From Streptomyces sp. Ag109_O5-1 (GTDB lineage: Bacteria > Actinomycetota > Actinomycetes > Streptomycetales > Streptomycetaceae): a stretch of 64,000 bases of DNA. Both the position numbers and the translations under genes were made by a program. Shown piece by piece: positions 8,935 to 17,781 of the stretch. The DNA is taken from positions 620,001 to 684,000 of the forward strand of contig NZ_RKQF01000001.1 of the NCBI RefSeq assembly GCF_003814875.1, written 5' to 3'. Each line of letters opens with the position of its first letter. Within the stretch, counting starts at the first letter, position 1. Below the pieces are notes generated by a model. That model was not told the origin of the DNA, made no database searches, and was given only the letters and a program-made list of their open reading frames with translations.

Positions 8935-10431
8935 CTATGCCTGTGCGCTGTTGCTGCCGCCCCTGCTCTTGGGCTTGGGCAGGGCGAGCTGGATCTCCTC
9001 CCGCAGTTCCTGGATCCTCGGATAGCTGGAGTATTCGGCGGTGAGCCGGTACATCTCGCGCAGCCGGTCCCAGGTGCGGTGGGACGAGTTCGACCCCATT
9101 GACATCAGGGCCAACCGAGCGTATCGGTCCGCCTGTTCGGGGTCGTCCGCGATGAAGCAGGCGGACGCCATGGACAGGAAGTCGAAGATCTTCGACCGCT
9201 GCCGGCCGTCGACCCGCAGCGCCAGGGCCTTCTCCGCGTAGTGCTGGGCGTGCGTGGCCGCGCTCGGGTCGTGCTCGGCCAGGGTGCGGTAGGCCAGGGC
9301 CTGCATGCCGTACAGATCCTCTTCCTTGAACATCTGCATCCAGCTCGGCGGCGGCACGTCGCCCCGGTCGGAGACGAAGAGGTCCTCCGCCTGGCCGAGG
9401 GTGCGGCGCATCGCCTGGCCCCTGCCCATCGACGCCTGTGCCCAGGCCTCGATGGTGTGCAGCATCGCCCTGGTGCGCGGCAGCACCTCGTCGCCCGAAC
9501 CGGACTTGGCGAGCTTCATCAGATCGAGCGCGTCGTCGGGCCGGCCGAGGTGCACCATCTGGCGAGCCGCCCGTGAGAGCGCCTCCCCGGCACGCGGCCG
9601 GTCACCGCCCTCACGGGCCGCGTGGGCGGCGATGACGAAGTACTTCTGGGCCGTGGGCTCCAGGCCGACGTCGTGCGACATCCAGCCCGCGAGGACGGCG
9701 AGGTTGGCGGCGACGCCCCACAGGCGCCGCTGGAGGTGGTCGGGGTGGCGGTAGGCGAGCATGCCGCCCACTTCGTTGAGCTGTCCCACCACGGCCTTGC
9801 GCTGCAGCCCACCGCCGCGGGCCGCGTCCCAGGCGCGGAACACCTCGACGGAGCGCTCCAGTTCCTCGATCTCCTCGGACCCGATGGGGGCGGCCTCATA
9901 GCGGTCGAACCCAGCGGGGTCGGCGTGCAGAGGGTCGTCGAGGACGGGGGCGTCGGCCTTGAGCGTGGGGTCGGTGTGCAGCCAGTCGTACATGGCGCTG
10001 CTGAGTACGGATCCCGCGGTGAGCGCGGCACCCGCGCCCACCAAGCCGCGTCGGTTGAGCATGAGGTCCATTCCCGTGAATTCGGTGAGGACCGCGGCGG
10101 TTCGTTCGGGCGCCCACGGCATGCCGTCGGGATGTTCCACGTTCCCGTCGTCCGGCCGTTTTCCCGTACGCCCGTGCCGTACCAGACCGAGGTCCTCGAT
10201 GGTCACGACACGGCCGAGACGCTCGGTGAACAGGGCCGCCAGCACCCGCGGCACCGGATCGCGCGGGATCTCTCCCGTGTCGATCCAACGCCGCACCCGA
10301 GAGGTGTCGGTCGACAGCTGGGGGTGGCCCATGGCCGCCGCCTGCCGGTTGACCAGCCTCGCGAGTTCGCCTTTGGACCAGCCGGCCAGGCCGAACAGGT
10401 CCGAGAGGCGGGTGTTGGGTTGTCCGCTCAC
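8935..10431 (-). CDS. nsdA: NsdA-like regulator of differentiation and antibiotic production
   Basis: A 498-residue protein starting at GTG 10431 (SGQPNTRLSDLFGLAGWSKGELARLVNRQAA). The N-terminal helix-turn-helix-like region continues through TDTSRVRRWIDTGEIPRDPVPRVLAALF. A middle segment (GMDLMLNRRGLVGAGAALTAGS) and a C-terminal TPR-like region (YRHPDHLQRRLWGVAANLAVLAGWMSHD, EALSRAARQMVHLGRPDDAL) follow. This matches what I recall of NsdA, a negative regulator of sporulation and antibiotic production in Streptomyces coelicolor; paralogues such as NsdB exist, so the exact orthologue needs a search. GGGGG stands upstream of the GTG. The gene is divergent from a phosphotransferase gene. Confidence 0.75.
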   Translation of the reverse strand: MSGQPNTRLSDLFGLAGWSKGELARLVNRQAAAMGHPQLSTDTSRVRRWIDTGEIPRDPVPRVLAALFTERLGRVVTIEDLGLVRHGRTGKRPDDGNVEHPDGMPWAPERTAAVLTEFTGMDLMLNRRGLVGAGAALTAGSVLSSAMYDWLHTDPTLKADAPVLDDPLHADPAGFDRYEAAPIGSEEIEELERSVEVFRAWDAARGGGLQRKAVVGQLNEVGGMLAYRHPDHLQRRLWGVAANLAVLAGWMSHDVGLEPTAQKYFVIAAHAAREGGDRPRAGEALSRAARQMVHLGRPDDALDLMKLAKSGSGDEVLPRTRAMLHTIEAWAQASMGRGQAMRRTLGQAEDLFVSDRGDVPPPSWMQMFKEEDLYGMQALAYRTLAEHDPSAATHAQHYAEKALALRVDGRQRSKIFDFLSMASACFIADDPEQADRYARLALMSMGSNSSHRTWDRLREMYRLTAEYSSYPRIQELREEIQLALPKPKSRGGSNSAQA

Positions 10432-10585
10432 GTCAAGCCCCCAGGTTCTCGGCTGAGTTGACAGTAGACCCGTGACGGTTGCCGGGCGACTATTCGCCAC
10501 GGTTCGCCAGGGTGCGCCAGATGGTGTGCCACTGGGCGACGGGTGTCAGGTAGGAACGCGCCACCCCGACCCGGTCGCCACCGAA

Positions 10586-10611
10586 CGGGCACACTCCCCA
10601 GGGTGTGCCCG
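10586..10611 (+). promoter_or_regulatory. Hairpin in the leader between nsdA-like and phosphotransferase genes
   Basis: The arms CGGGCACAC (10586-10594) and GTGTGCCCG (10603-10611) are perfect, with an 8-nt loop, about 90 bp ahead of the phosphotransferase start. It could be an attenuator-like leader hairpin or an operator. The 267-bp spacer 10432-10698 contains no gene. Confidence 0.4.
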
Positions 10612-10698
10612 GGCGGCCGGGACGGGTTGGCCACGAGAGCCTCTCCACAGGACTTCTCAGGCAGGCACCGCAGGTACACGAAGGGATCTGTATCGCCC

Positions 10699-11838
10699 AT
10701 GTACGCAGCATCGTCCTCCGTGTCCGCCCCGCCCCGGCCGCTGCGCCCCCGTCCGGCGGGCAGCGGACCCTATCTCGACCCCGCCCGTACGGGGGCCGCC
10801 GTTCCGGTCGTGGGCCGGCAGCGGCGCGGCGCGGGTCTCGGCACCCAGCCCCTCAGCGGGAGACTCGACCTGTCCGGCCCCCAGGGCGCGCAGTTGCGCA
10901 CCGCCATCGCGTCGGTGCACCGGATCTGCCCGGAGTTCGCTCCGGTGCAGGTGCTGCGCCGCACCGGGCGGTCCGTGATCCTCGTCGGGACGACGGGGCG
11001 CAGCACGGCCGTGGCGAAGTGTCTACTGGACCACTCCCCCGCCTGGGCGGAGCGGACCCGCCACGAAATAGCCGCATACCGCTCGTTCGTCCGGCACCGG
11101 CCGCCGATCCGGGTGCCGAGGCTGATCGCGGCGGATCCGGACAACTGCACACTGGTGATCGAGCGGATGCCCGGCCGGGTGGCGGCGATGCAGCGCCATC
11201 CGGTGGAGGCCCCGCCCCGGGCGGACATCCGGGCCGCCCTGGGCGCGATCTGCCGGCTGAACGCATGGCGGCCACCGGCGGGCACCTTCGACGCCCCGGT
11301 CGACTACGCGGCCCGGATCTCCCGCTACCACGAGCTGGGTCTGCTCACCGACCGGGACATGGGTGACCTGCAGAAGCTGCTGCACGGCATCGCGGTCGCG
11401 GCGGGACGCCAGGGGATGGGCCAGTTCTGTCACGGCGACGCCCTGCTCTCGAACATCCTGTTGTCACCGGCCGGTCCAGTGCTGGTGGACTGGGAGCACG
11501 CGGGCTGGTATCTGCCGGGGTACGACCTGGCGACGCTCTGGTCGGTCCTCGGCGACGCCCCGGTGGCGCGCCGTCAGATCAGCCAGATCGCGCAGTCGGC
11601 GGGGCCCGCGTCACGTGACGCCTTCCTGGTGAACCTGATGCTGGTCCTCACCCGGGAGATCCGGACGTACGAGACCGCCGTGCAGCGTTCGATGCACGAC
11701 GCGACCCCGGCGGCACCGGGTACGGCCCACCCGGGCGCCGCGCCGACCGGCGAGGAACAGCGGCTGCTGCTCCGGCGGCTGCACGACGACTGCCAGCTGG
11801 CCCGCCGGGCCGTACGTGCGGCGGTCGGCACTCGCTGA
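10699..11838 (+). CDS. Aminoglycoside phosphotransferase-fold kinase
   Basis: A 379-residue protein of the APH/choline-kinase fold. After a Pro-rich N-terminus come the nucleotide-binding lobe ([25 protein letters not shown]), the Brenner motif [11 protein letters not shown] and the metal-binding VDWEHAG. The set H-D...N...DWE is the catalytic core of small-molecule kinases, including antibiotic kinases, but many streptomycete members have metabolic roles. The substrate is unknown. ATG 10699 has a GAAGGGA site some 12 nt upstream and is more plausible than the open frame back to 10543. A 15-bp hairpin ends the transcript. The divergent nsdA-like neighbour may share control. Confidence 0.8.
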   Translation: MYAASSSVSAPPRPLRPRPAGSGPYLDPARTGAAVPVVGRQRRGAGLGTQPLSGRLDLSGPQGAQLRTAIASVHRICPEFAPVQVLRRTGRSVILVGTTGRSTAVAKCLLDHSPAWAERTRHEIAAYRSFVRHRPPIRVPRLIAADPDNCTLVIERMPGRVAAMQRHPVEAPPRADIRAALGAICRLNAWRPPAGTFDAPVDYAARISRYHELGLLTDRDMGDLQKLLHGIAVAAGRQGMGQFCHGDALLSNILLSPAGPVLVDWEHAGWYLPGYDLATLWSVLGDAPVARRQISQIAQSAGPASRDAFLVNLMLVLTREIRTYETAVQRSMHDATPAAPGTAHPGAAPTGEEQRLLLRRLHDDCQLARRAVRAAVGTR

Positions 11839-11849
11839 CGGGGACAGAG

Positions 11850-11888
11850 AATCCGCGGTGCGCTCCGGGCATGAGCGCCCCGCGGATT
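11850..11888 (+). terminator. Strong terminator after the phosphotransferase gene
   Basis: The 15-bp arms 11850-11864 (AATCCGCGGTGCGCT) and 11874-11888 have one mismatch and a 9-nt loop. The stem is followed by TCTTGTGT. It lies 11 bp past the stop codon. Confidence 0.85.
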
Positions 11889-12063
11889 TCTTGTGTGGCC
11901 ACGCGGGCCCGACGCCTACGGCGCGAAACTCCCACGATCATCGTATGACATAGGAAATCACCCTCCTCTGGGCATGATTGACGGATCGTCGGCAAGCCGG
12001 TACCACTGAGCCACGCTCAGCCCCGCACGCCCCGCCGCGCTCAAAACGCCCCAGGAGGCCGCA

Positions 12064-14058
12064 TTGCGAGGACCCGTCACCGAGCCAGCATTCGCCCACC
12101 GCGGCAGACGTACGCGCAGGACGGCCGGTGCCGTCGCCTCCGCGGCCCTGTTGCTGCCGTTGCTGGGCGCGGCTCCGCCCCCGAACGCCACCGAGTCCGC
12201 CGCCGGGCTGCTCCAGCGCGCGTTCGCGTCCGCCGCCACCGAGTACCACGTGCCGCAGAGCGTTCTGCTGGCCGTCTCCTATCTCCAGTCCCGCTGGGAC
12301 ACGCACGGCGGCGCGCCGAGCGTCTCCGGCGGCTACGGCCCGATGCACCTGACCGACGCGCGCACCGCGCTGGCCACCGCGACCGAGCACTTCGCCGACG
12401 GCACCGAGGACGCCCGCGGCGACGGCGCCCGCCCCGCCCTGCACCCCCGTGTCGAGGTGCCGGCGGAGTCCGCGCTCCCGGCCCGTCTCAGGACGCTTCC
12501 GAAGGCCGCCGAGCTGACCGGCATCACGGCCGCGGAGCTGCGCACCGACGCGACGGCCAACGTCGCCGGCGGCGCCGCCCTGCTCGCGGCAGCGCAGAAG
12601 AGCCTGGGCGAGCCCCTCAGCGCCGATCCGGCCAACTGGTACGGCGCGATCGCCCGCTTCTCCGGCGCCGACGACGCGGCGACCGCGGCGGCGTACGCGA
12701 ACGACGTGTTCGACGTCCTCCACACGGGCGAGGAGCGCACCACCGACGAGGGACAGTTGGTCGCGCTCGCCGCCCAGCCGGGCCTGAAGGCCGACACCGC
12801 GCAGCTGAAGCTCACCGGGCTGCACACGGTGGCGGCAAACGACACCGAATGCCCGACAACGGTGTCGTGCGAGTGGATCCCGGCACCGTACTCACAGTTC
12901 GGAACCAACGACTACGGCAACCACGACCTCGGCGACCGGCCGGCCTCCCAGAGCATCAAGTACATCGTCATCCATGACACGGAGGGCTCCTGGGACACGA
13001 CGATCAAGCTGGTCCAGGACCCGACCTATGTGTCCTGGAACTACACCATCCGCTCGACCGACGGCCTGATCGCCCAGCATGTCAAGGCGAAGGACGTGGC
13101 CTGGCATGCCGGCAACTGGTACATCAACTCCAAGTCGATCGGCATCGAGCACGAGGGCTTCCTCGCCTCGCCGGACGCCTGGTACACGGAGGCGATGTAC
13201 CGGTCCTCGGCCCGGCTGGTGAAGTACCTCTCCGAGCAGTACGGCATCCCGCTGGACCGGCAGCACATCCTCGGCCACGACACCGTGCCCGGCCCGACCA
13301 CCTCCACGATCCCCGGGATGCACACCGATCCGGGCCCGTACTGGGACTGGCGGCACTACTTCGAGCTGCTGGACCACCCCCTCAAGCGCACGGCCGGCAA
13401 GAAGGGCGGCCTGGTCACGATCCTGCCGGACTACGCCACGAACCAGCCGGCGTACACCGGCTGTGTCACGAAGGGGCAGCCGTGTGCCGCGCACGGTTCC
13501 GACGAGGTACGGCTGTACTCCGACCACGACGAGAGCTCGGCCCTGATCAAGGACATCGGCCTCGGTACGGCCCCGACGACCGACGTGAACGATCTCTCCT
13601 CGCGGGCCTCCACCGGTCAGCAGTACGCGGTGGCGGACACCTGGGGCGACTGGACGGCGATCTGGTACCTGGGGCAGAAGGCCTGGTTCAAGAACCCGGC
13701 GACGGCACCGACGGCGGTGAGCGCGGCCGGGCTGGTGATCACGCCCAAGGCGGGCCTGACCGGCATTTTGGTGTACGGCCGCGCCTATCCCGAGGCGGCC
13801 GCCTACCCCTCCGGAGTACCGGCGCAGTCGATCTCCCCGCTGCCGTACACGATCCCCGCGGGCCAGCAGTACGTGGTCGGTGACGAGGTGCCGGGCGAGT
13901 ACTTCTACGCGGTCACCTTCGACACCGGCTCGCACCGGGTCGTGGTCGGCAAGGACATGTACTACGAGATCCAGTACGGCCACCGGGTCGAGTTCGTCCG
14001 CGCGGCGGACGTGGATGTGGTGCCGTCCTCGAAGGCCGGACGGCACCACCGGAGGTAG
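12064..14058 (+). CDS. Secreted N-acetylmuramoyl-L-alanine amidase (amidase_2)
   Basis: A 664-residue exported cell-wall hydrolase. TTG at 12064 is the start: AGGAGG sits 6 nt upstream. The signal peptide has RRTRRTAGAVASAALLLPLLG, partly Tat-like. The N-terminal part (residues ~50-250; VLLAVSYLQSRWDTHGG, YGPMHLTD) looks like a lytic-transglycosylase-like fold. The amidase_2 domain (~295-450) has IKYIVIHDTEG, AWHAGNWYINSKSIGIEHEG and HILGHDTVPGP, giving the zinc ligands His, His and the late His/Asp. A C-terminal region (~470-650) is SH3-like. It cleaves the amide between muramic acid and L-Ala of peptidoglycan. No fused cell-wall anchor is seen. Confidence 0.92.
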   Translation: MRGPVTEPAFAHRGRRTRRTAGAVASAALLLPLLGAAPPPNATESAAGLLQRAFASAATEYHVPQSVLLAVSYLQSRWDTHGGAPSVSGGYGPMHLTDARTALATATEHFADGTEDARGDGARPALHPRVEVPAESALPARLRTLPKAAELTGITAAELRTDATANVAGGAALLAAAQKSLGEPLSADPANWYGAIARFSGADDAATAAAYANDVFDVLHTGEERTTDEGQLVALAAQPGLKADTAQLKLTGLHTVAANDTECPTTVSCEWIPAPYSQFGTNDYGNHDLGDRPASQSIKYIVIHDTEGSWDTTIKLVQDPTYVSWNYTIRSTDGLIAQHVKAKDVAWHAGNWYINSKSIGIEHEGFLASPDAWYTEAMYRSSARLVKYLSEQYGIPLDRQHILGHDTVPGPTTSTIPGMHTDPGPYWDWRHYFELLDHPLKRTAGKKGGLVTILPDYATNQPAYTGCVTKGQPCAAHGSDEVRLYSDHDESSALIKDIGLGTAPTTDVNDLSSRASTGQQYAVADTWGDWTAIWYLGQKAWFKNPATAPTAVSAAGLVITPKAGLTGILVYGRAYPEAAAYPSGVPAQSISPLPYTIPAGQQYVVGDEVPGEYFYAVTFDTGSHRVVVGKDMYYEIQYGHRVEFVRAADVDVVPSSKAGRHHRR

Positions 14059-14064
14059 CCCTTC

Positions 14065-14571
14065 TCAGCCCTGCTGGAAAAGCTCCGCCGGGAGCGGCTT
14101 CAGCAGGGCGTACAGGTCGTCGGTGATGGGGCGGTCCCAGGCGGCGATGGTCACGAGGACGCCGTCGCTGCGGTCGAACTGGACGCAGGAGATCCGGCTC
14201 TCGGAGAGCTTGAGCCGGCGCACGATCAGCAGGTTGTCGCCCTGCAGGACCGGCATGTCCTCGGTGCCCACGACGGTGACGTCCTCGTCGTTCTCCAGCG
14301 CGAGGAGGAGCTGGCCGACCTCGAACGGGATCTCGCCCTCCTCCACCTCGCGGGCCGGGGAGCCCTCGGGGAGATTACCGATGATCATCGCGGGGCCGCG
14401 GCCGCCGAAGAGGTCGTAGCGCAGGAAAACGCCCTGGCAGGTGCCGTCGGGGGCGGGCAACAGCCCGGCGCCGAGGTTGCCGGGCCAGTCACCCGGGTCC
14501 ATGGCCAGTACGTCGAATTCGGGGCCGGCGGGAGTGGCACTGCGGCGACGGAGGAACGACATGCGGTCCAT
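14065..14571 (-). CDS. Conserved hypothetical protein
   Basis: A 168-residue protein beginning MDRMSFLRRR. It has FDVLAMDPGDWPGNLGAG, CQGVFLRYDLFGGRGPAMIIGNLPEGSPA, FEVGQLLLALENDEDVTVVG and PITDDLYALLKPLPAEL. There are no membrane segments and no enzyme motif I recognise. It resembles a conserved streptomycete protein of unknown function. ATG 14571 and ATG 14562 are both possible; neither has a strong ribosome site. It converges with the amidase gene, only 6 bp apart. Confidence 0.7.
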   Translation of the reverse strand: MDRMSFLRRRSATPAGPEFDVLAMDPGDWPGNLGAGLLPAPDGTCQGVFLRYDLFGGRGPAMIIGNLPEGSPAREVEEGEIPFEVGQLLLALENDEDVTVVGTEDMPVLQGDNLLIVRRLKLSESRISCVQFDRSDGVLVTIAAWDRPITDDLYALLKPLPAELFQQG

Positions 14572-14640
14572 GGTACGGGGCCGGGGTGGTGGGGCGGGGA
14601 TCAGTGCCGGTGTGGGTGAGCGCCGGGTGTGGGTGGGCCC

Positions 14641-14835
14641 GCCCGCTTCCACCGCCATCCCCCTTCTCCACCAGCGCTCCCTTTTCTACCGGCGCCCCCC
14701 TCTTCTCCACCGCCGCTCTCTTCTCCACGCCCCCTCTTCTCCACGCCCCCCTCTTCTCCACCGCCGCTCTCTTCCGCACCAGCGCCCCCCTTCTCCACCG
14801 GCGCTCCCTTCCCCACCGCCGTCCCCTTTTCCTCC
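14641..14835. repeat. Degenerate CT-rich (purine/pyrimidine-biased) repeat
   Basis: About 195 bp are built from variants of CTTCTCCACCGCCGCTCC, with nearly all purines on the minus strand. Units are 15-20 bp with uneven spacing and drift. No open frame across it has a family. It lies upstream of the hypothetical gene and could hinder replication or transcription, or form triplex or single-stranded DNA; that is inference. Confidence 0.7.
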
Positions 14836-14920
14836 GCCGCAACGGTGCTCGGCCACGACGGTGGAGTTCGGCGGTGCCGTGCCGGGCGGATGTCGCCGTG
14901 GTGGGTGACGGTTGTTCGAG

Positions 14921-14970
14921 AGGTGCGGGCCGTGGGGGCTGGTCGCGCGGTTCTCCGCGCCTCTGGGGTG
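14921..14970 (-). repeat. Dispersed streptomycete intergenic repeat, copy 1
   Basis: Read on the minus strand this is a GAGGCGCGGAGAACCGCGCGACCAG-type sequence (given in parts: GAGGCGCGGAGAACC then GCGCGACCAGCCCCCACGGC). It is the GGCGCGGGGAACTGCGCGACCAGCC-like element I know to recur between Streptomyces genes. It sits just past the 3' end of the gene ending at 14987 and may serve as a terminator or mRNA-end structure. A second copy is at 22355-22425. Confidence 0.55.
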
Positions 14971-14986
14971 TCGGTGCCGGCGCCCG

Positions 14987-17650
14987 CTACAACGACGCCC
15001 TTTCCATCTCCGCCAGTTCGGCGCGAGCCTGGGCCGCCAGGCCGTCCGCCGCGCACTTCTCGGCCGTTTCGAGGCCCCTGCGGAGGTGGGCGGTGTCGTG
15101 GAGTTCCGTGCCCAGGGCCACCAGCGCGCATGCCAGTTCGTAGGCCGCGGGGGAACGGTCCAGGTGGGCCACGGCCTCCTCCAGGTACGACACGCGTGCC
15201 GAACCCGTCGAGACCTCGGCCGCCGCGCGCAGCGCCTGGCCGATGGTCGACGGGGCTCCGAACTGGCGGGCGCGGGTCACCGCTTCCAGGGCCGTCGTCA
15301 GGGCGCGTTCCGGTGCGTCGTGGGCTTCGGCCCGGGCCAGGTGGAGCTGCCAGGGGCACCACGCGGGGTTGCGGATGCCGCGTGGTTCGAGGCGGCGGCC
15401 GGCCGCGGAGAGCTCGGCCGCCGCGGCCTTGGTGAGCCCACGGGAGAGGAGCAGTTCACCGTAGACCGTCTGGGCGTCCGGGAAGACGACTGCCGCCGGG
15501 AAGGGCTCCCGGAAGGAGTGGTCCTCGGCCAGCCTGGTGGCCTCCTCGGTGCGGCCGCGGGCGATGAGGGTCTGGATGAGGGTGCCGAGGGCGTACCAGT
15601 GGGCGGGGGTGCCGGGTCCGACGCGTTCGGCAAGGCGCAGTCCGGAGCGGACCAGGTCCTCCGCCTCGGCGAGCCGGCCGCGCCGGTAGCGGACGTAGCC
15701 GAGGAGCGTGTAGGCGAAGGAGAGGTGCCCACCGCGCCAGCCCTGGCGTTCGTAGTCGGCGATCCCGGCGGCGAAGAGTTCCTCGGTGCGGTCGGGCCGG
15801 TCGGCGTACATGAACGCAAGGGAGACCAGGACGGGCACCTCGAAGCCGCGGTCGGCCTCGGCCCAGCCGAGCCCGCCGGCGAGGGCGCGTTCGGCGTGGT
15901 GGAGGGCGACGTCGGCGGGTTCGCCGCGCTGGATCGCGTCCCAGGTGCGCAGGCCGATGATGTACCGCTCGGTGAGGTCGCGGCCGTGCAGGCGGTCGGC
16001 GAGCCTGGCCAGCCGGCGGGAGCGGGAGGGGTGGTCGGGTTCGTCGGCGCGGAACGCGTCCCACATGAACTGCTCCGAGAGCATCCGCAGCCGGACCCGG
16101 GCGTCGCCGGTCACCCGGATCTCGTGGGCGAGGGTCTCGGAAGCCTCGGCGAGGCGGTCGCTGTGGGCCAGGACCTGGGAGAGCCGGTAGACGATGTGGT
16201 GGCGCAGGGCGGGCTCGGCGATGGGCTCCTGGAGGGCCGCGCGGAGATGGTTGACGGTGGTGGCGGGTTCGGTGAGCAGGGAGGCGCTGCCGAGTTCGTG
16301 GAGGACGGCGGCGCGTTCCCTGGCGGGCGGGGGTTCGCGCAGGGCGCGGGCGAGGTAGCTGCGGGCGGTGTCGGGGGCGCCGGCCCGGAGGGTCTCGCCG
16401 GCCGCGGCGCGCAGCTGCTGTACGACCCAGGCGTCGCCCTCGGGGTGGGTCTCCAGGAGGTGGCGGGCGGCGGCCGTGGCGCCCTGCCCGTCGTCGATCA
16501 CGCACCAGGCGGCCTGGCCGTGCAGGGCGACGCGGGTGGCGGGCGGGATGGCCCGGTAGACGGCGGTGGCGATCAGGGGGTGGACGAACTCCAGGGTCTC
16601 GGCCCCGGTGAGGATGCGGGCGCCGCGCAGGGCGTCAGCGGCGTCGGCGGCCTCCTCGTGGCCGAGACCGGCGACGGCGGCGGCGAGCGCGGGATGGATC
16701 TCGGTGCCGAGGACGGCGCAGGCCCAGGCGAACCGTACGGCGGAGGGGCCGAGGCGTTCGAGCCGGGCGATCAGTCCGCTGCCCTTGACGGCGGCGGCGA
16801 GGTCGCGCAGCAGGGGTGCGCCGGCCTCGGTGGGGTCCAGGCCCCGGTCGTGGACCTTGGCGGTCAGTTCGACGATCTCGAAGGGGTTGCCGGAGGTGAC
16901 GGCCCAGGACTCGTGGCAGAAGGCGTCGTCGGCGTGTTCGCCGAGGCTCTCGCGTACCAGGCCGGCGACGGCGTCGGCGCTGAGCGGTTCGAGGTCGTGC
17001 GGGCGGCCGCCGGCCCGGCCGGGCAGTCCGCGCAACGACTCGGCGTGGTCCGGGAGTTCGTCGGGACGGTACGCGACGACGATGAGCAGCGGGAGTTGCT
17101 CGGCGCGGGGTGCGAACGCGGCGAGCCAGCCGAGGGATTCGGGGTCGGCCCAGTGGGCGTCGTCGAGGGCGAGGACCATCGGGGCGCGGCGCACGGCGAG
17201 GTGGGTGAGTACCCAGTCGAGGCCGTCGCGCAGGCCCTGCTGGTCGGGCGGGGCGCCCTCGGTGGGGGCGCACAGGCCGAGGGCGGGGCCGACGATGTCG
17301 TACCAACTGCCCAGTGAGGCGCGGAGTTCGGCCTCGGGTGCGCCGGCGAGGCGGGGTTGCAGGAGCTGGCGGGCAACGTGGAAGGCGACGCGCTGTTCCT
17401 GGTCGCCGCCGCGTGCGGAGAGCACCGTGCAGCCCAGGGCGGCGGCCCGGCGTCGGACCTCGGCGAGCAGGGTGGTCTTGCCGATTCCGGCGCGGCCGGC
17501 GAAGGCGAGCAGCGCGCCCAGCGGCCGGTCGGCCGGTGCCGTCCCGTCCGCGCTCAGGCCGGTGAGTTCCTCCAACGCCTCGTCGACGGCGGTGAGTTCA
17601 CTCTCGCGTTCGTACAGTGTCCGTCGGTTCCGCAGGACCCGCTGTCCCAT
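14987..17650 (-). CDS. AAA-ATPase/TPR protein, LAL-like but without the LuxR helix-turn-helix
   Basis: An 887-residue STAND-type ATPase. An N-terminal lead (LYERESELTAVDEALEEL) precedes Walker A (GRAGIGKTTLL, ~53-63) and Walker B (MVLALDDAHWADPESL), followed by a winged region and a long TPR-like helical array (residues ~400-880). LAL regulators normally end in a LuxR DNA-binding domain. This protein stops at ARAELAEMERASL, exactly where the paralogue at 61269 continues into its regulator tail, and no remnant of the HTH follows in any minus-strand frame. It may act by protein contact or be an evolved truncation. ATG 17650 has AGGGGGT upstream. Confidence 0.85.
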   Translation of the reverse strand: MGQRVLRNRRTLYERESELTAVDEALEELTGLSADGTAPADRPLGALLAFAGRAGIGKTTLLAEVRRRAAALGCTVLSARGGDQEQRVAFHVARQLLQPRLAGAPEAELRASLGSWYDIVGPALGLCAPTEGAPPDQQGLRDGLDWVLTHLAVRRAPMVLALDDAHWADPESLGWLAAFAPRAEQLPLLIVVAYRPDELPDHAESLRGLPGRAGGRPHDLEPLSADAVAGLVRESLGEHADDAFCHESWAVTSGNPFEIVELTAKVHDRGLDPTEAGAPLLRDLAAAVKGSGLIARLERLGPSAVRFAWACAVLGTEIHPALAAAVAGLGHEEAADAADALRGARILTGAETLEFVHPLIATAVYRAIPPATRVALHGQAAWCVIDDGQGATAAARHLLETHPEGDAWVVQQLRAAAGETLRAGAPDTARSYLARALREPPPARERAAVLHELGSASLLTEPATTVNHLRAALQEPIAEPALRHHIVYRLSQVLAHSDRLAEASETLAHEIRVTGDARVRLRMLSEQFMWDAFRADEPDHPSRSRRLARLADRLHGRDLTERYIIGLRTWDAIQRGEPADVALHHAERALAGGLGWAEADRGFEVPVLVSLAFMYADRPDRTEELFAAGIADYERQGWRGGHLSFAYTLLGYVRYRRGRLAEAEDLVRSGLRLAERVGPGTPAHWYALGTLIQTLIARGRTEEATRLAEDHSFREPFPAAVVFPDAQTVYGELLLSRGLTKAAAAELSAAGRRLEPRGIRNPAWCPWQLHLARAEAHDAPERALTTALEAVTRARQFGAPSTIGQALRAAAEVSTGSARVSYLEEAVAHLDRSPAAYELACALVALGTELHDTAHLRRGLETAEKCAADGLAAQARAELAEMERASL

Positions 17651-17661
17651 GACCACCCCCT

Positions 17662-17705
17662 GCCACGGTGATGCGCGAGCGCGGGGGGCGGGCGCGCACC
17701 GTGGC
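17662..17705. promoter_or_regulatory. Inverted repeat upstream of the HTH-less LAL-like gene
   Basis: The arms GCCACGGTG (17662-17670) and CACCGTGGC (17697-17705) are perfect, 26 nt apart, immediately upstream of the start at 17650. They could be an operator or a leader stem. The spacer between this gene and the stress-protein gene is 131 bp. Confidence 0.35.
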
Positions 17706-17781
17706 TTGCAGGCAGCTCAGCGTACGCCCCACGCGGGTGATCCGCTCCCTACTGTCGGTTACTGGCCCAAGGGCCTTGACA

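Noticed and set aside
14641..14835. CRISPR array
   Set aside because: Units are degenerate, short and without regular unique spacers; no cas genes are near.
14912..17317. 801-codon plus-strand frame
   Set aside because: It is the antisense of the LAL-like ATPase gene and has no motif.
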